Below are positions 1 to 12,243 of a stretch of DNA of 64,000 nt, one piece after another (position 1 is the first letter of the stretch; each line of letters begins with the position of its first letter). The notes below the pieces were generated by a model. The model was not told the origin of the DNA. It did not search any database and saw only the letters and a list, made by a program, of their open reading frames with translations. Source of the DNA: Agroathelia rolfsii (taxonomy: Eukaryota > Basidiomycota > Agaricomycetes > Amylocorticiales > Amylocorticiaceae); NCBI GenBank assembly GCA_018343915.1, contig JABRWF010000007.1, forward strand, positions 3,162,001 through 3,226,000, in the 5' to 3' direction. The position numbers were made by a program, and so were the translations under genes.

Positions 1-1284
1 TAATGACCTGAGCATGTGTGACAACAGTCAAGCGAGCACGTCTGGTGTTAGATAGGCCGACTCGGTCGAAACTCGCTTTCCCTTGATATCAATAAAGGTC
101 ACTAATACCCGTCAATTAGAAGTCCGAGATAGACGAGGCGAGATAGGTGGCACAGTACGCACTGATCTATACCAAACATAAAATGTAATCAAAGCTTAGT
201 TTGGCTGCGTAATGAGCAGAGAGAGCAAACAAAACATACTCTACCAACACCTGTCTTTCCAGTATCCGTGTTCAAGCTACCGCTAGTAGGTATTCCAACA
301 TTTGGACATGTGCCCACAAACGCTCGGTTTACGGGGCTAAAGTAAGGTGCAAAGCCAACCTGTACCGGACCACAGTCGCCGTGATCTTCAGGGTTAACAG
401 AGGGATACTCTGGGTTCGGTGTGTAAGTCTCAAACGTGCGAATGTATTTGGAGAAGTGCTTGGATAACCAACTGTCATCCTCGATGATTCGCGCCCATCC
501 GTCGAAATCCGATGCGGCGCCATAATGTGCCATCATTCCGTTCAAGGAGGAGCCTGTTGCAAGATGTGTTAAGAAACATTATTGAAAGTAAGAGCCAAGT
601 CCTTACATCCTCCCAACATCTTGCCTGTGGTTGAAACAACTTAGATACTCAATAATTGGGGAAATTCTCATACTTGAAAACGTTACCTCTTGGCCAGAAC
701 CTTTGCTTCTCTCCTGCATATTCCTGAGGTTCCGTATACAGCTCATAACCATGTGATCCTGGATACAGTTCTGTTAATCTGGGCGGCATACGCGACGCGG
801 GAAGTAATGTACCACTGTAAACATCGAGAACCAATGCGTTAGGATCCTGGGCCGGCCAACAAGACGTTTGTTCAGGAAAAATTACCTTCCACCGGCTTCA
901 ATTAAAAGAACCTTCAGTGAAGCATCTTCGCTCAATCTAGAAGCCAATACACATCCGGCAGTATCTAGGTTTTACTTCTTGTGAGATTGCGAGACACTCT
1001 CGATGTCAATCTGACACGCCCTTACCACCACCAGCAATGATGATATCATATTCGTCGAACTCAAGTATCGGGCTATCCGACCCAGGTGCACGACGGCCCA
1101 CAGGCGGGTCATCAATAAAGAGCTTCTGCCGCGAAATCTCCCCTAACAGTCTCTTGCTGAGAGACAAGAGTAAAGCCAGCCCAGATGCTGAAGCAAAAAA
1201 ATTTTGTTGTCGGCCTTCGGGTAGTCTGAGGAACGCAGGGAGCAGTTTCAGCCAAACATGAGATATTTGCTGGAGGCGGTCCAT
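1..1284 (-). pseudogene. GMC oxidoreductase, N-terminal part, probably decayed; runs off left edge
   Basis: Flavin-dependent GMC family (aryl-alcohol/alcohol oxidase-like), which oxidises alcohols using FAD. Read on the minus strand from ATG 1284 in about five exons: an N-terminal hydrophobic stretch, then DEYDIIIAGG at the FAD site, TAGCVLASRLSED, LLIEAGG, PASRMPPRLTELYPGSHGYE, a WPRGKMLGGCSS motif and NGMMAHYGAASDFDGWA, all collinear with the family. Two defects are visible. Joining exon 1 (ends 1026) to exon 2 (starts 964) gives G-G-D-T-A-G where the Rossmann motif normally has G-G-G-T-A-G. Near position 30-45 the conserved AYLTPDVLA runs into TGA, while the next conserved stretch LTVVTHAQV continues in another frame, which fits a small deletion. 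The rest of the gene lies outside the window. The family call is firm; the pseudogene call is inference. Confidence 0.72.
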
Positions 1285-3155
1285 GGCTTAGTGCAGGGGT
1301 TAGGTCGTCCGAGTTGTCAAACATGGCGCACTACGATTCAAAATGAGTTGCTATATAGTGTGTGTGGCTATGTAGTAGATTGGCGAATTAGTGGATCCTC
1401 AGGCTAACGCGCTAGCCGCTGGCCCAGGACTCTGACGCGAATAAGTGCCGCCATCCAACCACTACACCAACGGCATGGGCTCAATCTCGATTAATTAGTG
1501 TGTCTGGGTTCTGTGCCGAGAATGCTCCTGCATGTGCATGACCGCAATAAGACTACCATAGACCAGATATTGAATTGTATGCTGAGACCATGCATGAGAG
1601 GCGCGTCGTACGACTCGCGACTCAGGAAATCGAGCAACAAGTCGTGACCGTCAGGGCTCAAAAAAGGCATAGTCACTGTCACTTCTACCAAGGCACGATC
1701 GCGGGTCCGAGTCGCCGCCAGTCTGAATTTGCAGGATTGGGCACTCAACGAACAGTATCGGCATGAAGGCTGGATATCTGTAAATTACCCCGGGCGGAGA
1801 ATCATGGTTGCTCCCTGCATTTTTCAAAGGAAAACTGATGGAATTAAGGCGCATACATCCAGGTTATTGGTAAGCAAAATAGTATTAAGCAACTAAGATG
1901 ATTGGTAATCCAGATCCAGTAGCTAGTAAAATGCGTGTATCCTACTACCACTGCAGGGGAAACGAAGGCTTTGTCAATACGTAGTATAGTATGGACGCTA
2001 TTTCCCTGTTCTCGGGCTAGTGAATACGCCCTCGGTCTTGAATCTGAATGTCTTGAATTTGCTTGACTCCGTGCTCCACCTTGAAGGCGCGGTGCGACGA
2101 TCCGACGATAGAGCCTCGGCAAGAAGACCCCACCAGGTTTTTTTATTCTTCTCCACTACAGTGGCCTCCCACTTACTTCATTCACTTTCGTGTCACTGCA
2201 GGAGAAATTGGAAACAGTTAGTCAGTCAGTCAACAGTACCCCTGTCCATCTCCGTTTTCTCAAGAGCTTAGTACATTCCAGACGCCGCCCCACCGGACGG
2301 TCAAGAAGTTGATGCAGATCATCGCTGAAGCGCTGATGCGCCGGCACCTCCGAGTCACCTGGATGCCTATCTCAAAAATTCATCCTCCCCTTCGTCATGG
2401 GTTTTTTTTTTTTTTTTTTTTGCGCAGCTAAACGCCGTAGCTATTGCGACCAAAAAAATCTAGGTCCATTGAGGCTCTTAGTGACGGTGCACAATTGAGC
2501 TTGATTGCTGTTCCTCCCCATCGTTGGTGACTGGAGTTATCACTTCAGAAAAGAGTTCGACAGCGGTGCCAGGGGGACTAACTTGAAAGCAAACCTTGCC
2601 AAATACGAAGTATTACTTTGAAAGCCAAGGCAATTAATCATAAAATACATACATTCACAGGAGAACAATTGCTATATTATTGACAGTGTATACATGGTTG
2701 CAACATCCATATTTATGTCCAAAGTATGAAATCGTGAGACTTCAATGGCTTGTGCGGTATCAAGGAAATTGGATCGCGAGTAAGGATAATACCCGAATTT
2801 CCTGATATCAAAAAAAAAACTAATACATCATATATTCTGACATATACCTACATGGCCTGTTTACCTTCTCCCTTCTTACGCTGATGCTCACCTGCAGGTT
2901 GTGCACATACGGAATACTCCAAGTTGGAAGTTGTGGAAATAAATATGTACGCATTGCAGGCTAGTAGTAGTAACTTGGAATTACAACTTTACGTAAAAGA
3001 GTACAGATAGTATATGTACAGCTACTCGCAAAAATCGGTGGAATAGAGGTTTAAGCTCAGCTCAAGCTGAGTCAAGCATAGTATGGTGGAGGGTCCTAGC
3101 TCAAAACGTCTCAGTATACCGATATCGCCTCATTTGTGTCTAGTTATAACTAAAC
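1285..3155. other. Intergenic stretch without a supported gene
   Basis: Six-frame reading gives only short ORFs without recognisable motifs or splice-consistent extensions. It holds a tRNA-like segment (1395-1483) and a 20-nt T tract at 2402-2421. Confidence 0.6.
1395..1483 (-). other. tRNA-like segment (possible tRNA-derived SINE head or decayed tRNA)
   Basis: On the minus strand TGGTGTAGTGG fits the Pol III A-box consensus TRGYNNARNNG. About 32 nt further, CGTCAGAGTCC matches 8 of 11 positions of the B-box GGTTCGANTCC. No complete cloverleaf with a good T arm can be drawn, so a working tRNA is unlikely. Only one copy was noticed in the window. Confidence 0.28.
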
Positions 3156-4516
3156 TCACATGGTTGGGATACCCGTGTTCAAATACCAGGTCTTCGCACA
3201 GGATGGCAGCATTACTTGAGGTGTGGTGGGACTCATTAGCATCTTGTTCGAGGCTTTCAAGCTATAATAACAATCGTATACGTTAGCACTAGTAAGGCAT
3301 AATACATGCAGAATGAGATACTTACATGAATAAAATTACTCACTTCTTCGTTCTCTTGATTGAGGTGACCGCTGTCGTTTTTGCTTTTCTTGGATTTTCC
3401 TTTTCCTTTTGCGCGCTTGGATCTAAAATACTAATGAGAACTTTATTCCATGAATGAGACACGACTAACGTGGTGGGCATGGCTATCATAGACGCTGTTG
3501 AGTTCGTGGACGAGGTTGATGTCGACGATACTGCGGATGAAGAAACAACGTGCTCAGAGGAGAAGTAACAGTCGGCTTCGAGTTGTTGAGATGTCGTGTT
3601 GCTTGTACTTCTTTTGATGCGACCGTTGCTGGTCGATGGTGCGAATTGAGAGATTGATGGAATGCGAGAGCTGGATTGTACGCTGGTGTCTTCATTGAGA
3701 ACAAGCACATGCTTGAGCGCAATATCCCTGCGAGCGTGCTGGAGCTGGTTTCTCCTGAGGGACTGATGTTCCGTGTGCTCGTGATAGGGGGTGGGGTCCG
3801 GCTCTCCCCTAAAAGCACGGATTGGAATAGCTATGATTTGTGCAATTTTCTGGAAGATAACCAAAAATGGTTCGATGATCCTCACGATGCCTTCGGTGAT
3901 CCTCGCAATGCCTTCGGTGACTTTTCCGATAGTGAGAGGCTCCAGCGTGTTTATGATGGCGTTAACCGGGCCGAAAAAAGGAGAGCTGGTCGTCTCTTGG
4001 GAGCAAGCCAGTCGAAGATAGCAGAGGGATTGGTACACGACCTGTGCGAGGAGGCCGGGGGCGATAATCATGGCAAAGAGGGAGCCAAGCCGAGCATAAG
4101 CACTCAGATCTACGATTTTGGGATTGTTTTTAAGAAGATATAACAGTCGCAAATAAAAATTAGTAACATTAACCTGGAAGAGATGACAGGACCATACCTG
4201 ACAATAAAACCCGAAGAAACAAAAATAGTATCATGAATGCTAGCAGCAACGGAGTTGCGGCCACCAACATTATAGTCAAGAAAAACTTGAACTGGCCGCT
4301 GATGTCCCGCGTGTGGTCAAGTACCCCAGGAGCAACTGCAAGTAATGCAATGCCCAGAAATAATTGTGATACGGTAGCAGAAAGCTGTATCATGGGCACC
4401 TGAACCCCTGATTCCGCAGAGACTACTAGCTCCGGCGCCATGCTGGTGATTAGATGAGCCATCGCATTCAAGAAGATCCATAGCCATCCTAGCAGTAGTC
4501 TTAGAGAGACCAACAT
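3156..4516 (-). CDS. Unknown membrane protein
   Basis: Not a recognised family. The chosen start is ATG 4516 (MLVSLRLLLGWLWIFLN...), because upstream in-frame starts are non-ATG. Exon 1 encodes several hydrophobic helices (around residues 1-20, 40-60 and 75-105). A good intron 4110-4197 (GTATGG...GTAG) joins it to exon 2, which has another hydrophobic segment (SLFAMIIAPGLLAQVVY), an amphipathic stretch with a 7-residue near-repeat (TEGIARI then TEGIVRI), and a Ser/Thr-rich, probably cytosolic tail. A second intron 3261-3341 (GTGAGT...TGCTAAC...TTATAG) leads to a short last exon ending at TGA 3156-3158; a further GTGAGT there leaves another intron possible. Exact borders are uncertain, and an alternative 37-nt intron at the first junction also keeps the frame. 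Confidence 0.5.
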
Positions 4517-7136
4517 GAGGAGCTTATGGAGAATATAAGGAGAGGGATGAGGGTGTTTCAGCTTGAGTGCTCGGGTGTCGCTGGTGGGGTTGTTCAAGTT
4601 GAGGGTTGAGAGACATACGTCGTACCTTCGTTGAATAAATGCTAATCAATTTTCAAAATCCGCTTGCAAGTTTATGCTTACCATTACTCCTTAATTATCA
4701 TTTTATAGGGGTATACAGCGGCATGCAAAATTTACTGTCACCCTCCATTGCTTTGTAGCTATAAACGCTCTCAGGCTCTGCCTAAATGATTAAACCTTGG
4801 TTTCCAAGACTCTACAGCTTGATCAAATATCTTGATTTGCTGGGAAATTTTTTACGCCATTCCACTGTAACGAATTGCTTCGTTGCAGGGGATACAAACG
4901 AATCCTCAATGTAAGACCCAACGAAACCAACAGTAAGACGGTAAGAGTGACGACTTGTCAGTATGACAATAATAAACCGCTTCACCCACACTGGCAGTGT
5001 GCGACAGCCTTCATTCGTCTCCAAAGTCGACGAGCTCTTCCCGCTCGACAATGTTTTGTTGATCCACAACCGATTACTGGCATAGATCGATTGTCATTTC
5101 TTTAGCAACTTGACTGGCATTGGTATTCAACGCATTAGCAACGCCTAGAGCTCCACGATCTGCCTCAACAGTGACGTCAATGGGTGGAAAGAGATTGGTA
5201 ACGGCAGCAATGCTCCTGGACAGTCTCCGCTGTGCCATACAGCAGCCGAAGTGAAAAGGATATGGTAGCATTTCGGTGCAAAACATTTAGTTTTTCCAAC
5301 GATCCAAAAACAACAGAAACCGCCGTTTTACATCAGGCGTAACAATGCAGCTGGATACATTTAGCCTGTCATGGGGTACAGCAGAAAGGCAGCTCTATGG
5401 ATAGTGCCCCTATGCTCCAGGATGGCTCTCCAGATCTCTACATCATCTCAGGGAAGGCGTTAACCTACACCAGACTTGCCTTTCTTTTGACGTGTTAAGC
5501 GGTTATATGTTATACGAGGTATCGAGAGGAGGCGACACATCTCCCAGCGTGCGTGCTAATGAACGGAGATCGCACAGCAAATCGGGACGAGTCTATTTGC
5601 GACAGAGACGGGCCGCTTGTTGCTGACAAATCCAACAAGTATAAAACGTTACATGACATGAAAACAGGCGATGAACAAGCAGCACACGCGCTTTACGCAA
5701 CGGCTGGGCATCTGCGAAAGCAAGCTAGTGAGGATAACTTCTACGCATGAATTTCATCCATTTATCTCGGTATGTAAGGATGGCACTTGAACGCACCCGT
5801 GAGTGTAATCACATTTGTTTATTATCAGCACGCTTACTCGTGTTTTATAGTTCGCAAGTTAGACGACTACTCAGGAGACGGCTCGTAAAACCTTCTCTTG
5901 TTTAGTTTTTTTTATCAGCATTTCTCTTCCAAATTGCCTTTTCATATTCTGCGTATACTTTCCATTTGATCACTCTACTGTATTTTGGAAACAGATAGAA
6001 AATCCTTTTTTTTTTTTCTCTAGCGTACCTGTACTGCTAGTAATACATTGCGCCTAGTACGTCATGTTGCGATGGTCCCAAGCACAGATGTCGTCTTTGG
6101 CATTGGCTCCTATGCTGGCTAAGCTATGAGAGGGTGACGACGTGGATGAAGTGAAAGCGCGTAGCGCTTTCAGAGCCCAGCTGGGTAGTGCCTGTGGAGA
6201 GATCGAGGCGAGCAGCGATGGGACCGTCTCGCCGCTTTACCACCCGCGGTCTGCTACCAGGCCGTACTAGATGGGAAAAGGAAGATAGGTTATGAAGTAC
6301 CGGTAGTTCTGGGAATGCAAGGCGCATGCTTGTCACAAGCATAGCTTATGGAATTGCTTTTGATGTTCGTGGGCGTTTTGCGGCAGGCAACATAAGCAAG
6401 TTGAAGACAAGCATGAAAATGAGAGCGGCGGGTAGGCGAAAACAAGAGAGCGAGTGCGGTTCTGCTGGCAGTTGAAAAGAGAGGTGTAGTAGCTGCCAGC
6501 ACTGGCGCGCACGGGCCAAAGACCACTTTGCGCCGACTTCGTGCCTCCTTGGCGCAAAACACTCGGTTGCGTATATCTAGAGGCGATATAATATGGGAGT
6601 TGCCGGTGGAGAACCAAATCTTCTGACAGCTCCTCAAGCTCAAATTCAAGTTGCAGACCGTCATGCATCATGATCTTACATGAGAATTCAAGTACTCCGG
6701 TCAGAGCATTGTCTTTTCAGTCCCGTGACTTGCCACTGGTGATCAAAGATGAACATGGAAAAAGATGGATGCACTACAGGTAGGCCGGGGTTCAGCCTGA
6801 GGCAGAAGAGCAACTAGAAGAAGCAGAGAAGTTCAGTTTTCTTCACAGGCTCCATCATAGCCGCGAGTCTAATGCGAAACCGATGATCGGTTGGTACGCG
6901 GATCACGTGGCTAAAAGACTTTTCATCACATGACCCCATTACTTTATATGGTATTTGATATTGACTTTTCCAGTTAATTAAGCCCAATTTGGTTATGTTG
7001 ATTGGAAATCCTTGATTTTATTTTACGAACAAGAACCAATTTACCCGCAATAAGCGGAAAAGGCCCAGTTGGACTTTCACGACTCCGAGTCAACGCACAT
7101 CGACTCCATAGCTTGTTTTGTGGTCCCCATCCTCTC
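4517..7136. other. Intergenic stretch, possible gene remnants
   Basis: No convincing gene. Minus-strand ORFs at 5074-5286 (SRSIAAVTNLFPPIDVTVEA...) and 4812-5069 have protein-like composition but no recognised motif and no clear joint model. ORFs at 6124-6671 overlap in several frames and look like chance. A short T tract lies near 6008. Confidence 0.45.
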
Positions 7137-9457
7137 ATGCTGACCTGCGCTGGTACGAAAGCGCATACATTGTCTATTGGATGGCAAACGTCCCTGCACA
7201 TCCAGTCCGTATACCCCTTTTATATCCTCCGCAAAACTTCCTTCTTTGGCAACTAAAGGCTCAGAGCTAATTCGGACGTCAATCATACACTAATTCTGAC
7301 AGTCCGTTTCGTTTGTAAATCTGTACTACCTCGATGCCTATGCCCTGGCTGCGTCCGGATCGTTGTTGGTGTGTGGTATGAAATGTTGTGACGAATAACA
7401 ACACGCTTAACCATGTTGGCAGACGTATGATTATCTGTGTACATTCCAACAAGAGGTGTGCTTTTTTGTTCCCTTTTTTTTACGACTCGGGTCTGATTTA
7501 TCTTGGCAGGCGCAATACGTTTGGAGTGCGGGTATAAGTATTGGGACAGTACTGTTCTATATAAACCGCTACTTGCCATTTGCCGACACATTCATCTTTT
7601 TAAGCAGTACACTTTTCTATCTAAGTTCCAACTTCCGCCAGCTATTGACAATATTTGCCTACCAGTCGTCGGAGGGGAACTATCCCCCAAAGCATGCAAT
7701 TTACTCGTTAAATGTGCTACTTGGATGATTGTGGCCGGCTCTCTTGTAGCTGAGAGTGAGTCGTACCATGTCCAGTCAAATGTAAGCCCCTGCCTCTAAT
7801 ATCGAGCATGTATAACAGCGATATTAGCTTTACGAACATCCGCTTTGTGGAATCGCAAGCAGTCTATAACGATCTCTCTGTTTTCTATCCTCATAGTACG
7901 CTAATCTCTTGCCATGATGGATTACATCATAGGTTGACACAAACCTTGCCTCTTGGGCTAGATTTTGACATGTGTAGCCGTTGCCGTAACTTATATCGAA
8001 CTCAAGTCTGTGCATTGTGAGACCAAAGGCCCCTTTATAGGCTCAAGCTTTTCATTGTGCTGATTGGACGTGTTTAGACGTGGAGCCCACTGATGGCACG
8101 CATAATTGCACCATCGCGGGGTCGCCCAGTCGAATTATATTCGTTGCCTGGGTCTCATTAGCGCTCTCAGAGACGAGTGGGTTACCATTTGTATACTCTT
8201 TTTCTATAGACAGCTTAATAATCAAATCTGATGGCCTTGCTAGTAATCTTCATTCTTACCGTAATCAGAGCGGCCCAGCATCGTGAGTGATCCTTTTCTG
8301 ATTCTTCTGACAACACCCTTCTGTAATCCACCATCGCTTTTCTTCTTGTTTCGGCAAGAAAGGAAAGGCCTCATACTCATTCATTCGCTTGCCTTTTTCT
8401 GTCATCACAGTCCGTCAATCGTCCGCGAGATGGCTAAAGCGGCTATATCAAGATGGTACGTGTCCCTTCGTGCCGTTAGTCAGCGCTTCTTGTGTTCTCT
8501 TCACGCCCCCCAAATGTCTGTGATCGCGTACTTACCCTACCTCCATATAGGCCTACTCTTCTATATCTATCTCCTAGGTACGTGTAACTGCCACTCGTCC
8601 CATGATCCGTAAATCCACCACTGCCGCCGCCCGCATGATCAGCGGCGGTCATCCATGCCGCTATCGCACTGTATATAAATATTCAAATACACCATCATAC
8701 CCACTGTCAGCGTCATCATCCCATCATGAATCATGAATCACCGATTGTCTCTTTCTTAATAATTCCTTGCGTCCAGAGGCGCGGCACTAACGTACGGCAA
8801 ATCACGCAGGCTTGTCATTCGCAAATATCCTCGTTCCGGCTCTAGGTCCCCCGCAGGTGTCTAATCTTATGGCTACGTAAGCCCATGGACCTTTTCTTTT
8901 TTCCGTTTATTTATTTATTGATTGATTCTATTTCCTCCCTTCCTATTATTTTCCGTTATGACCGGAATTGCTGACAATCCCACACATATGTGCATCTGTA
9001 CATCTTTTTACCCAATACCCCTGTGCACCCTCGTCATACCCACCGCATACATGCAACCCTTTCTTCCCTTCCCTTGTATGGCCCCTTGGTGGATGACAGC
9101 CCACAGCGAGTAATTCACTCCCTTCTCTACAATCGCGTGATGTTCTTTATCCTCTCGCGCAGACACGCGGCAACTGGGGACTTCAACAGCCTCGTGTTTA
9201 CCTCGATCGTGACCCTTACCTCGGGCGGAAACACAAGCTCAGGCTCGGGGTCCAGGGCACTGATGACATCGACAACGGATTTATATTATGAAGACGCTGA
9301 GGGCTGGTGGGGGAGGGTCGAGGCGGATACTGGCCGCGGAGGTGCTGATGGCGGTGGTAGTAGTAGTGGTGGCGATGGTGGTTATCATAACAATCACGAC
9401 GGCAGTGACTTGGAAGGGATTCCTTTGCGGGACTTGGGTCTAAGGACTTTGGAATGA
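7137..9457 (+). CDS. DUF6533-family multi-pass membrane protein
   Basis: Basidiomycete-expanded seven-helix family of unknown function. I assembled 13 exons: 7137-7208, 7303-7368, 7423-7455, 7510-7606, 7666-7755, 7819-7895, 7962-8016, 8078-8176, 8244-8282, 8411-8455, 8551-8577, 8810-8876 and 9100-9457. They sum to 1125 nt (374 residues) with every junction in frame. The domain signature is clear: TYDYLCTFQQE then AQYVWSAGISIGTVLFYINR, YLPFADTFIFL, WMIVAGSLVAETILALRTSA, ILTCVAVAVTYIELKSV, IIFVAWVSLALSETIIFILT, DGLLFYIYLLGLSFANILVP and NRVMFFILSRR. The tail is Gly/Ser- and His/Asp-rich, probably cytosolic. The first exon (7137) and the start of exon 5 (7642 or 7666) are the weak points. Several exons are only 27-45 nt. 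DUF6533 membership is from family knowledge; no ligand or role can be inferred. Confidence 0.82.
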
Positions 9458-10305
9458 GGAATAAGAAAATGGATGATGCTACGTTATTACGAAACCTATC
9501 ATGATAGAATGTATGACGATAGATATTACTTAAACCTGGCATATTATGGTCATGGGTATTCACCCGTGTACTCATAGTACCCACAATCATGATTACACAA
9601 AGTTGGGTGATCGACACTAAACCATTATAGCAGTGAGCAAACTTCGATGATCTGGATCATGATATGCGACTAGGCAGCCAGCTGCCAGCGTGCAGGATAG
9701 TATTATATTGAATTGAAAACGCCAACTTGAACTAGCCCTTTTCCTGTGGATGGACGGACCAACACCCCGTCAGCTATGGACCTGACGGCATTCAATTTGA
9801 AGTTCTTACTATCGTGGGTTTTCGTTGTGCCCATGTCAGTTACGTGTAACGACAGCTAGTTCAAACCTGAAAAACCTTCGCAGCCTGCCAAGAATTAACA
9901 CTATAGTGGTCCGTGACTCGGAATTATATAGTCTGAGCATACCCATGACCAGACTTTCAATCTTCCCCGTTGTATCACTGCCACAGGGCCGCAGCGAAAC
10001 GGCAACATCGGTTCGACTCTTGATATATAAAATCAACTAAATGCAAGTGTAATACAATATGTAGTGTATACGTCACTTCTGCATATTTCCTCCAATCCGA
10101 CCATTGGAAAAGAATCCAATGCTTGTATTGAGTACGTTTAAAAGTTCACCAATGTTCAGCCACTGGACAATTATACAGGACAAAAAATAACAAAAAAGGT
10201 CACAATGACAACCCACCTCCTTTTCTCCTTTCTTCATTAATGTGACTGAAAGAAAAAGAACTAATCAAGGCGTCTACTAGTAACATGCAACAAAAGTGTT
10301 GTCCA
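9458..10305. other. Convergent intergenic region
   Basis: Lies between the 3' ends of the DUF6533 gene and the p47-like gene. AT-rich, with no gene seen; presumably both 3' UTRs and terminators. Confidence 0.6.
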
Positions 10306-12243
10306 TCACACCCAGCGCTGAACGATGACGCTGTTGATCAGCCCCGCGGCCTCGATTGACTGGCTATCATCATCGAGGGTACGGTTCGGGAACGTCGTGC
10401 CGATTGTGTATGGGCGCGTGAGATTCTCTGGGCGCGAGCTGTATAGAAAGACACAAACATATATGGTCAGATTACGAAACAAGAATAAAAAATAAAAATA
10501 AAAAAATGAGGGAAATCAATTTGTGTATAGCATGGAAGTAAAGCGATGGAAAAGAGCTAGAGGGCGAGAAAGGAGACCAACTCACGCATTGATGAAGTTC
10601 CGGAGATCCCTCACAGTGTGCGTCAGGTTCATTCTACACGTCATTCTGAAAACGGAGTGATGACAATGGCAACAGTAATATCCCAAGAAGGTTTCATTGT
10701 GGCCGAGCGAAACAAAGCCGGTAAAGTTAGCCCAAACATGCGGTGCACAACAAAATGGACGTATGCCAAACGCACCTGGTCCCATCTGCTAATCTAATTT
10801 GCACACTCGTCGTCGGAAGCGACTGGTCCACCTCGAATCGCGTGGTGATGGAGGACCTGGACTCAGCATCACTGCTGCTGCCACCACCACTACTGGAAGG
10901 TGCTGGGAATGATCCGGGCATGTTGTTTGAGCTAGCAATGGAACTACTGCTGGGACCCGCGATTTCGGGTGTTGGCGCCCCTAGGCGTTGACCAGCACCA
11001 GAAAACGCAGAAGAAGATGAGCTGCCCCTCGGAGGTATGTAGTCTTCATGCAGACGCCGAGCTACGCGGAGCTCAACGGGCTGGTTGGTCTGTACGTTTA
11101 GTATGGAAGGTGGTGCACGTCTATAGATAAAGCATTGAAAAGAAAAGAAAAAGGATGACCGTGGTCATGAGCCCATGAGAAAGCTAAAACTTACAAATAC
11201 CAAACAAAGAAAAGCTCACCCATCATTCAGTTCTTTGAGAATTTGGTCATTCTGAGGCTCGCCGTACCGCATGAGCGGGCCGTCCTCGACGCTAAAACCA
11301 TCACGCCAAAAGGTGATATGCCGTATGGCCGTCTCTTGCTCTTCTTCTGTAATGCAAATACAAAGAATGGAGGCGGCGTAAGCGCCAGGCTTCATGAATG
11401 CGCCGAGCGGTAATCATCATCACCACTGGAAAGAGGGTGGATAGGCTCACCAGGAGGTGCGTTGGGATCGGGAATGTACCTGCTTTCGACCTCATCACTG
11501 CCAAGCGTATGACCGCCGCCCGAAAAAACCTGTGAACGGCCTGAAGAAGCGTCTAAAGAAGGGGCAGGTCCCGCCCTAATAAAGCATAAAAGATAAAGAA
11601 ATTGATGTGTAAAAGGCAAATCATTAGGCATTATCAACGGTGTCAGAATTCGCCCGACGGTATAGTAAGAAAAGAACAGGTCACGTACTCCGCGGCACGT
11701 CTAAGGAGATCTCTGACGGTGTTCCCACCTGGGAGGGCGCCTTGGCGGTCAGGGTTCTGCACCGATATCCCGCTGGAAACAGATAGATGATGGATCAGAA
11801 ACAGGATGTTGCGTGGCTTGAAACATCAGAGTGTGCTGTGTTACCTTCGTTCACCGCCCGCAAACCAGCTTTCGCCCTCATCGTTAGGAGGGCCATCGTC
11901 ATCGTCATCATCGTCGTCGCCGCGGCCAAGGGAAGAGCCACCGCCTGCGCCAAATCCGGAGGGAGGAGCAGGTGCCGAGTCGCTGGACGTGAGATCGCGG
12001 AAGCCTGAGATGCGCGGACGACTTCCCGAAGATGAAGAGCTGCGCACATGGTCCCAAGTTTAATTTCTGCTCTCCCAAGCAAGCCATTTCGATGGAGAAT
12101 ATGGCCGTTGATGATGTTCTGAGAACTAATTACCTAGATGACGGGCCTGATGAAGACCATCCACCGATACGGCCAATTCGAGGCGCCGTGTTTGAGGGCC
12201 GGAATCCACCTCCAGTGTTTTTCTTTGGATCGCCACCAGACAT
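10306..12243 (-). CDS. SHP1: SEP and UBX domain protein (p47/Shp1 family Cdc48 adaptor)
   Basis: Adaptor that links the AAA ATPase Cdc48/p97 to substrates in membrane fusion and proteasomal turnover. Start ATG 12243 ([18 protein letters not shown]...). In order: a short Gly/Ser-rich head, an acidic linker ([20 protein letters not shown]) followed by WFAGGERR, a second linker with [18 protein letters not shown], the SEP domain ([20 protein letters not shown]), the [12 protein letters not shown] region, a Ser-rich spacer, and a C-terminal UBX domain ([45 protein letters not shown], ending SVIVQRWV). FPNRT takes the place of the usual FPR Cdc48-contact loop. No N-terminal UBA domain is visible, unlike classical p47 and Shp1, so it resembles the p37/UBXN2B type unless an upstream exon was missed. 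Several short introns. The gene is convergent with the DUF6533 gene. Confidence 0.86.

Noticed and set aside
4173..4196. 24-nt GTATGG...CCAG segment as an ultra-short intron in the membrane protein gene
   Set aside because: Removing 24 nt does not change the frame and leaves an immediate stop; the 88-nt choice 4110-4197 works.
6124..6671. Overlapping minus-strand ORFs of 72-124 codons
   Set aside because: Three frames open at once with no family signature, so none is favoured.
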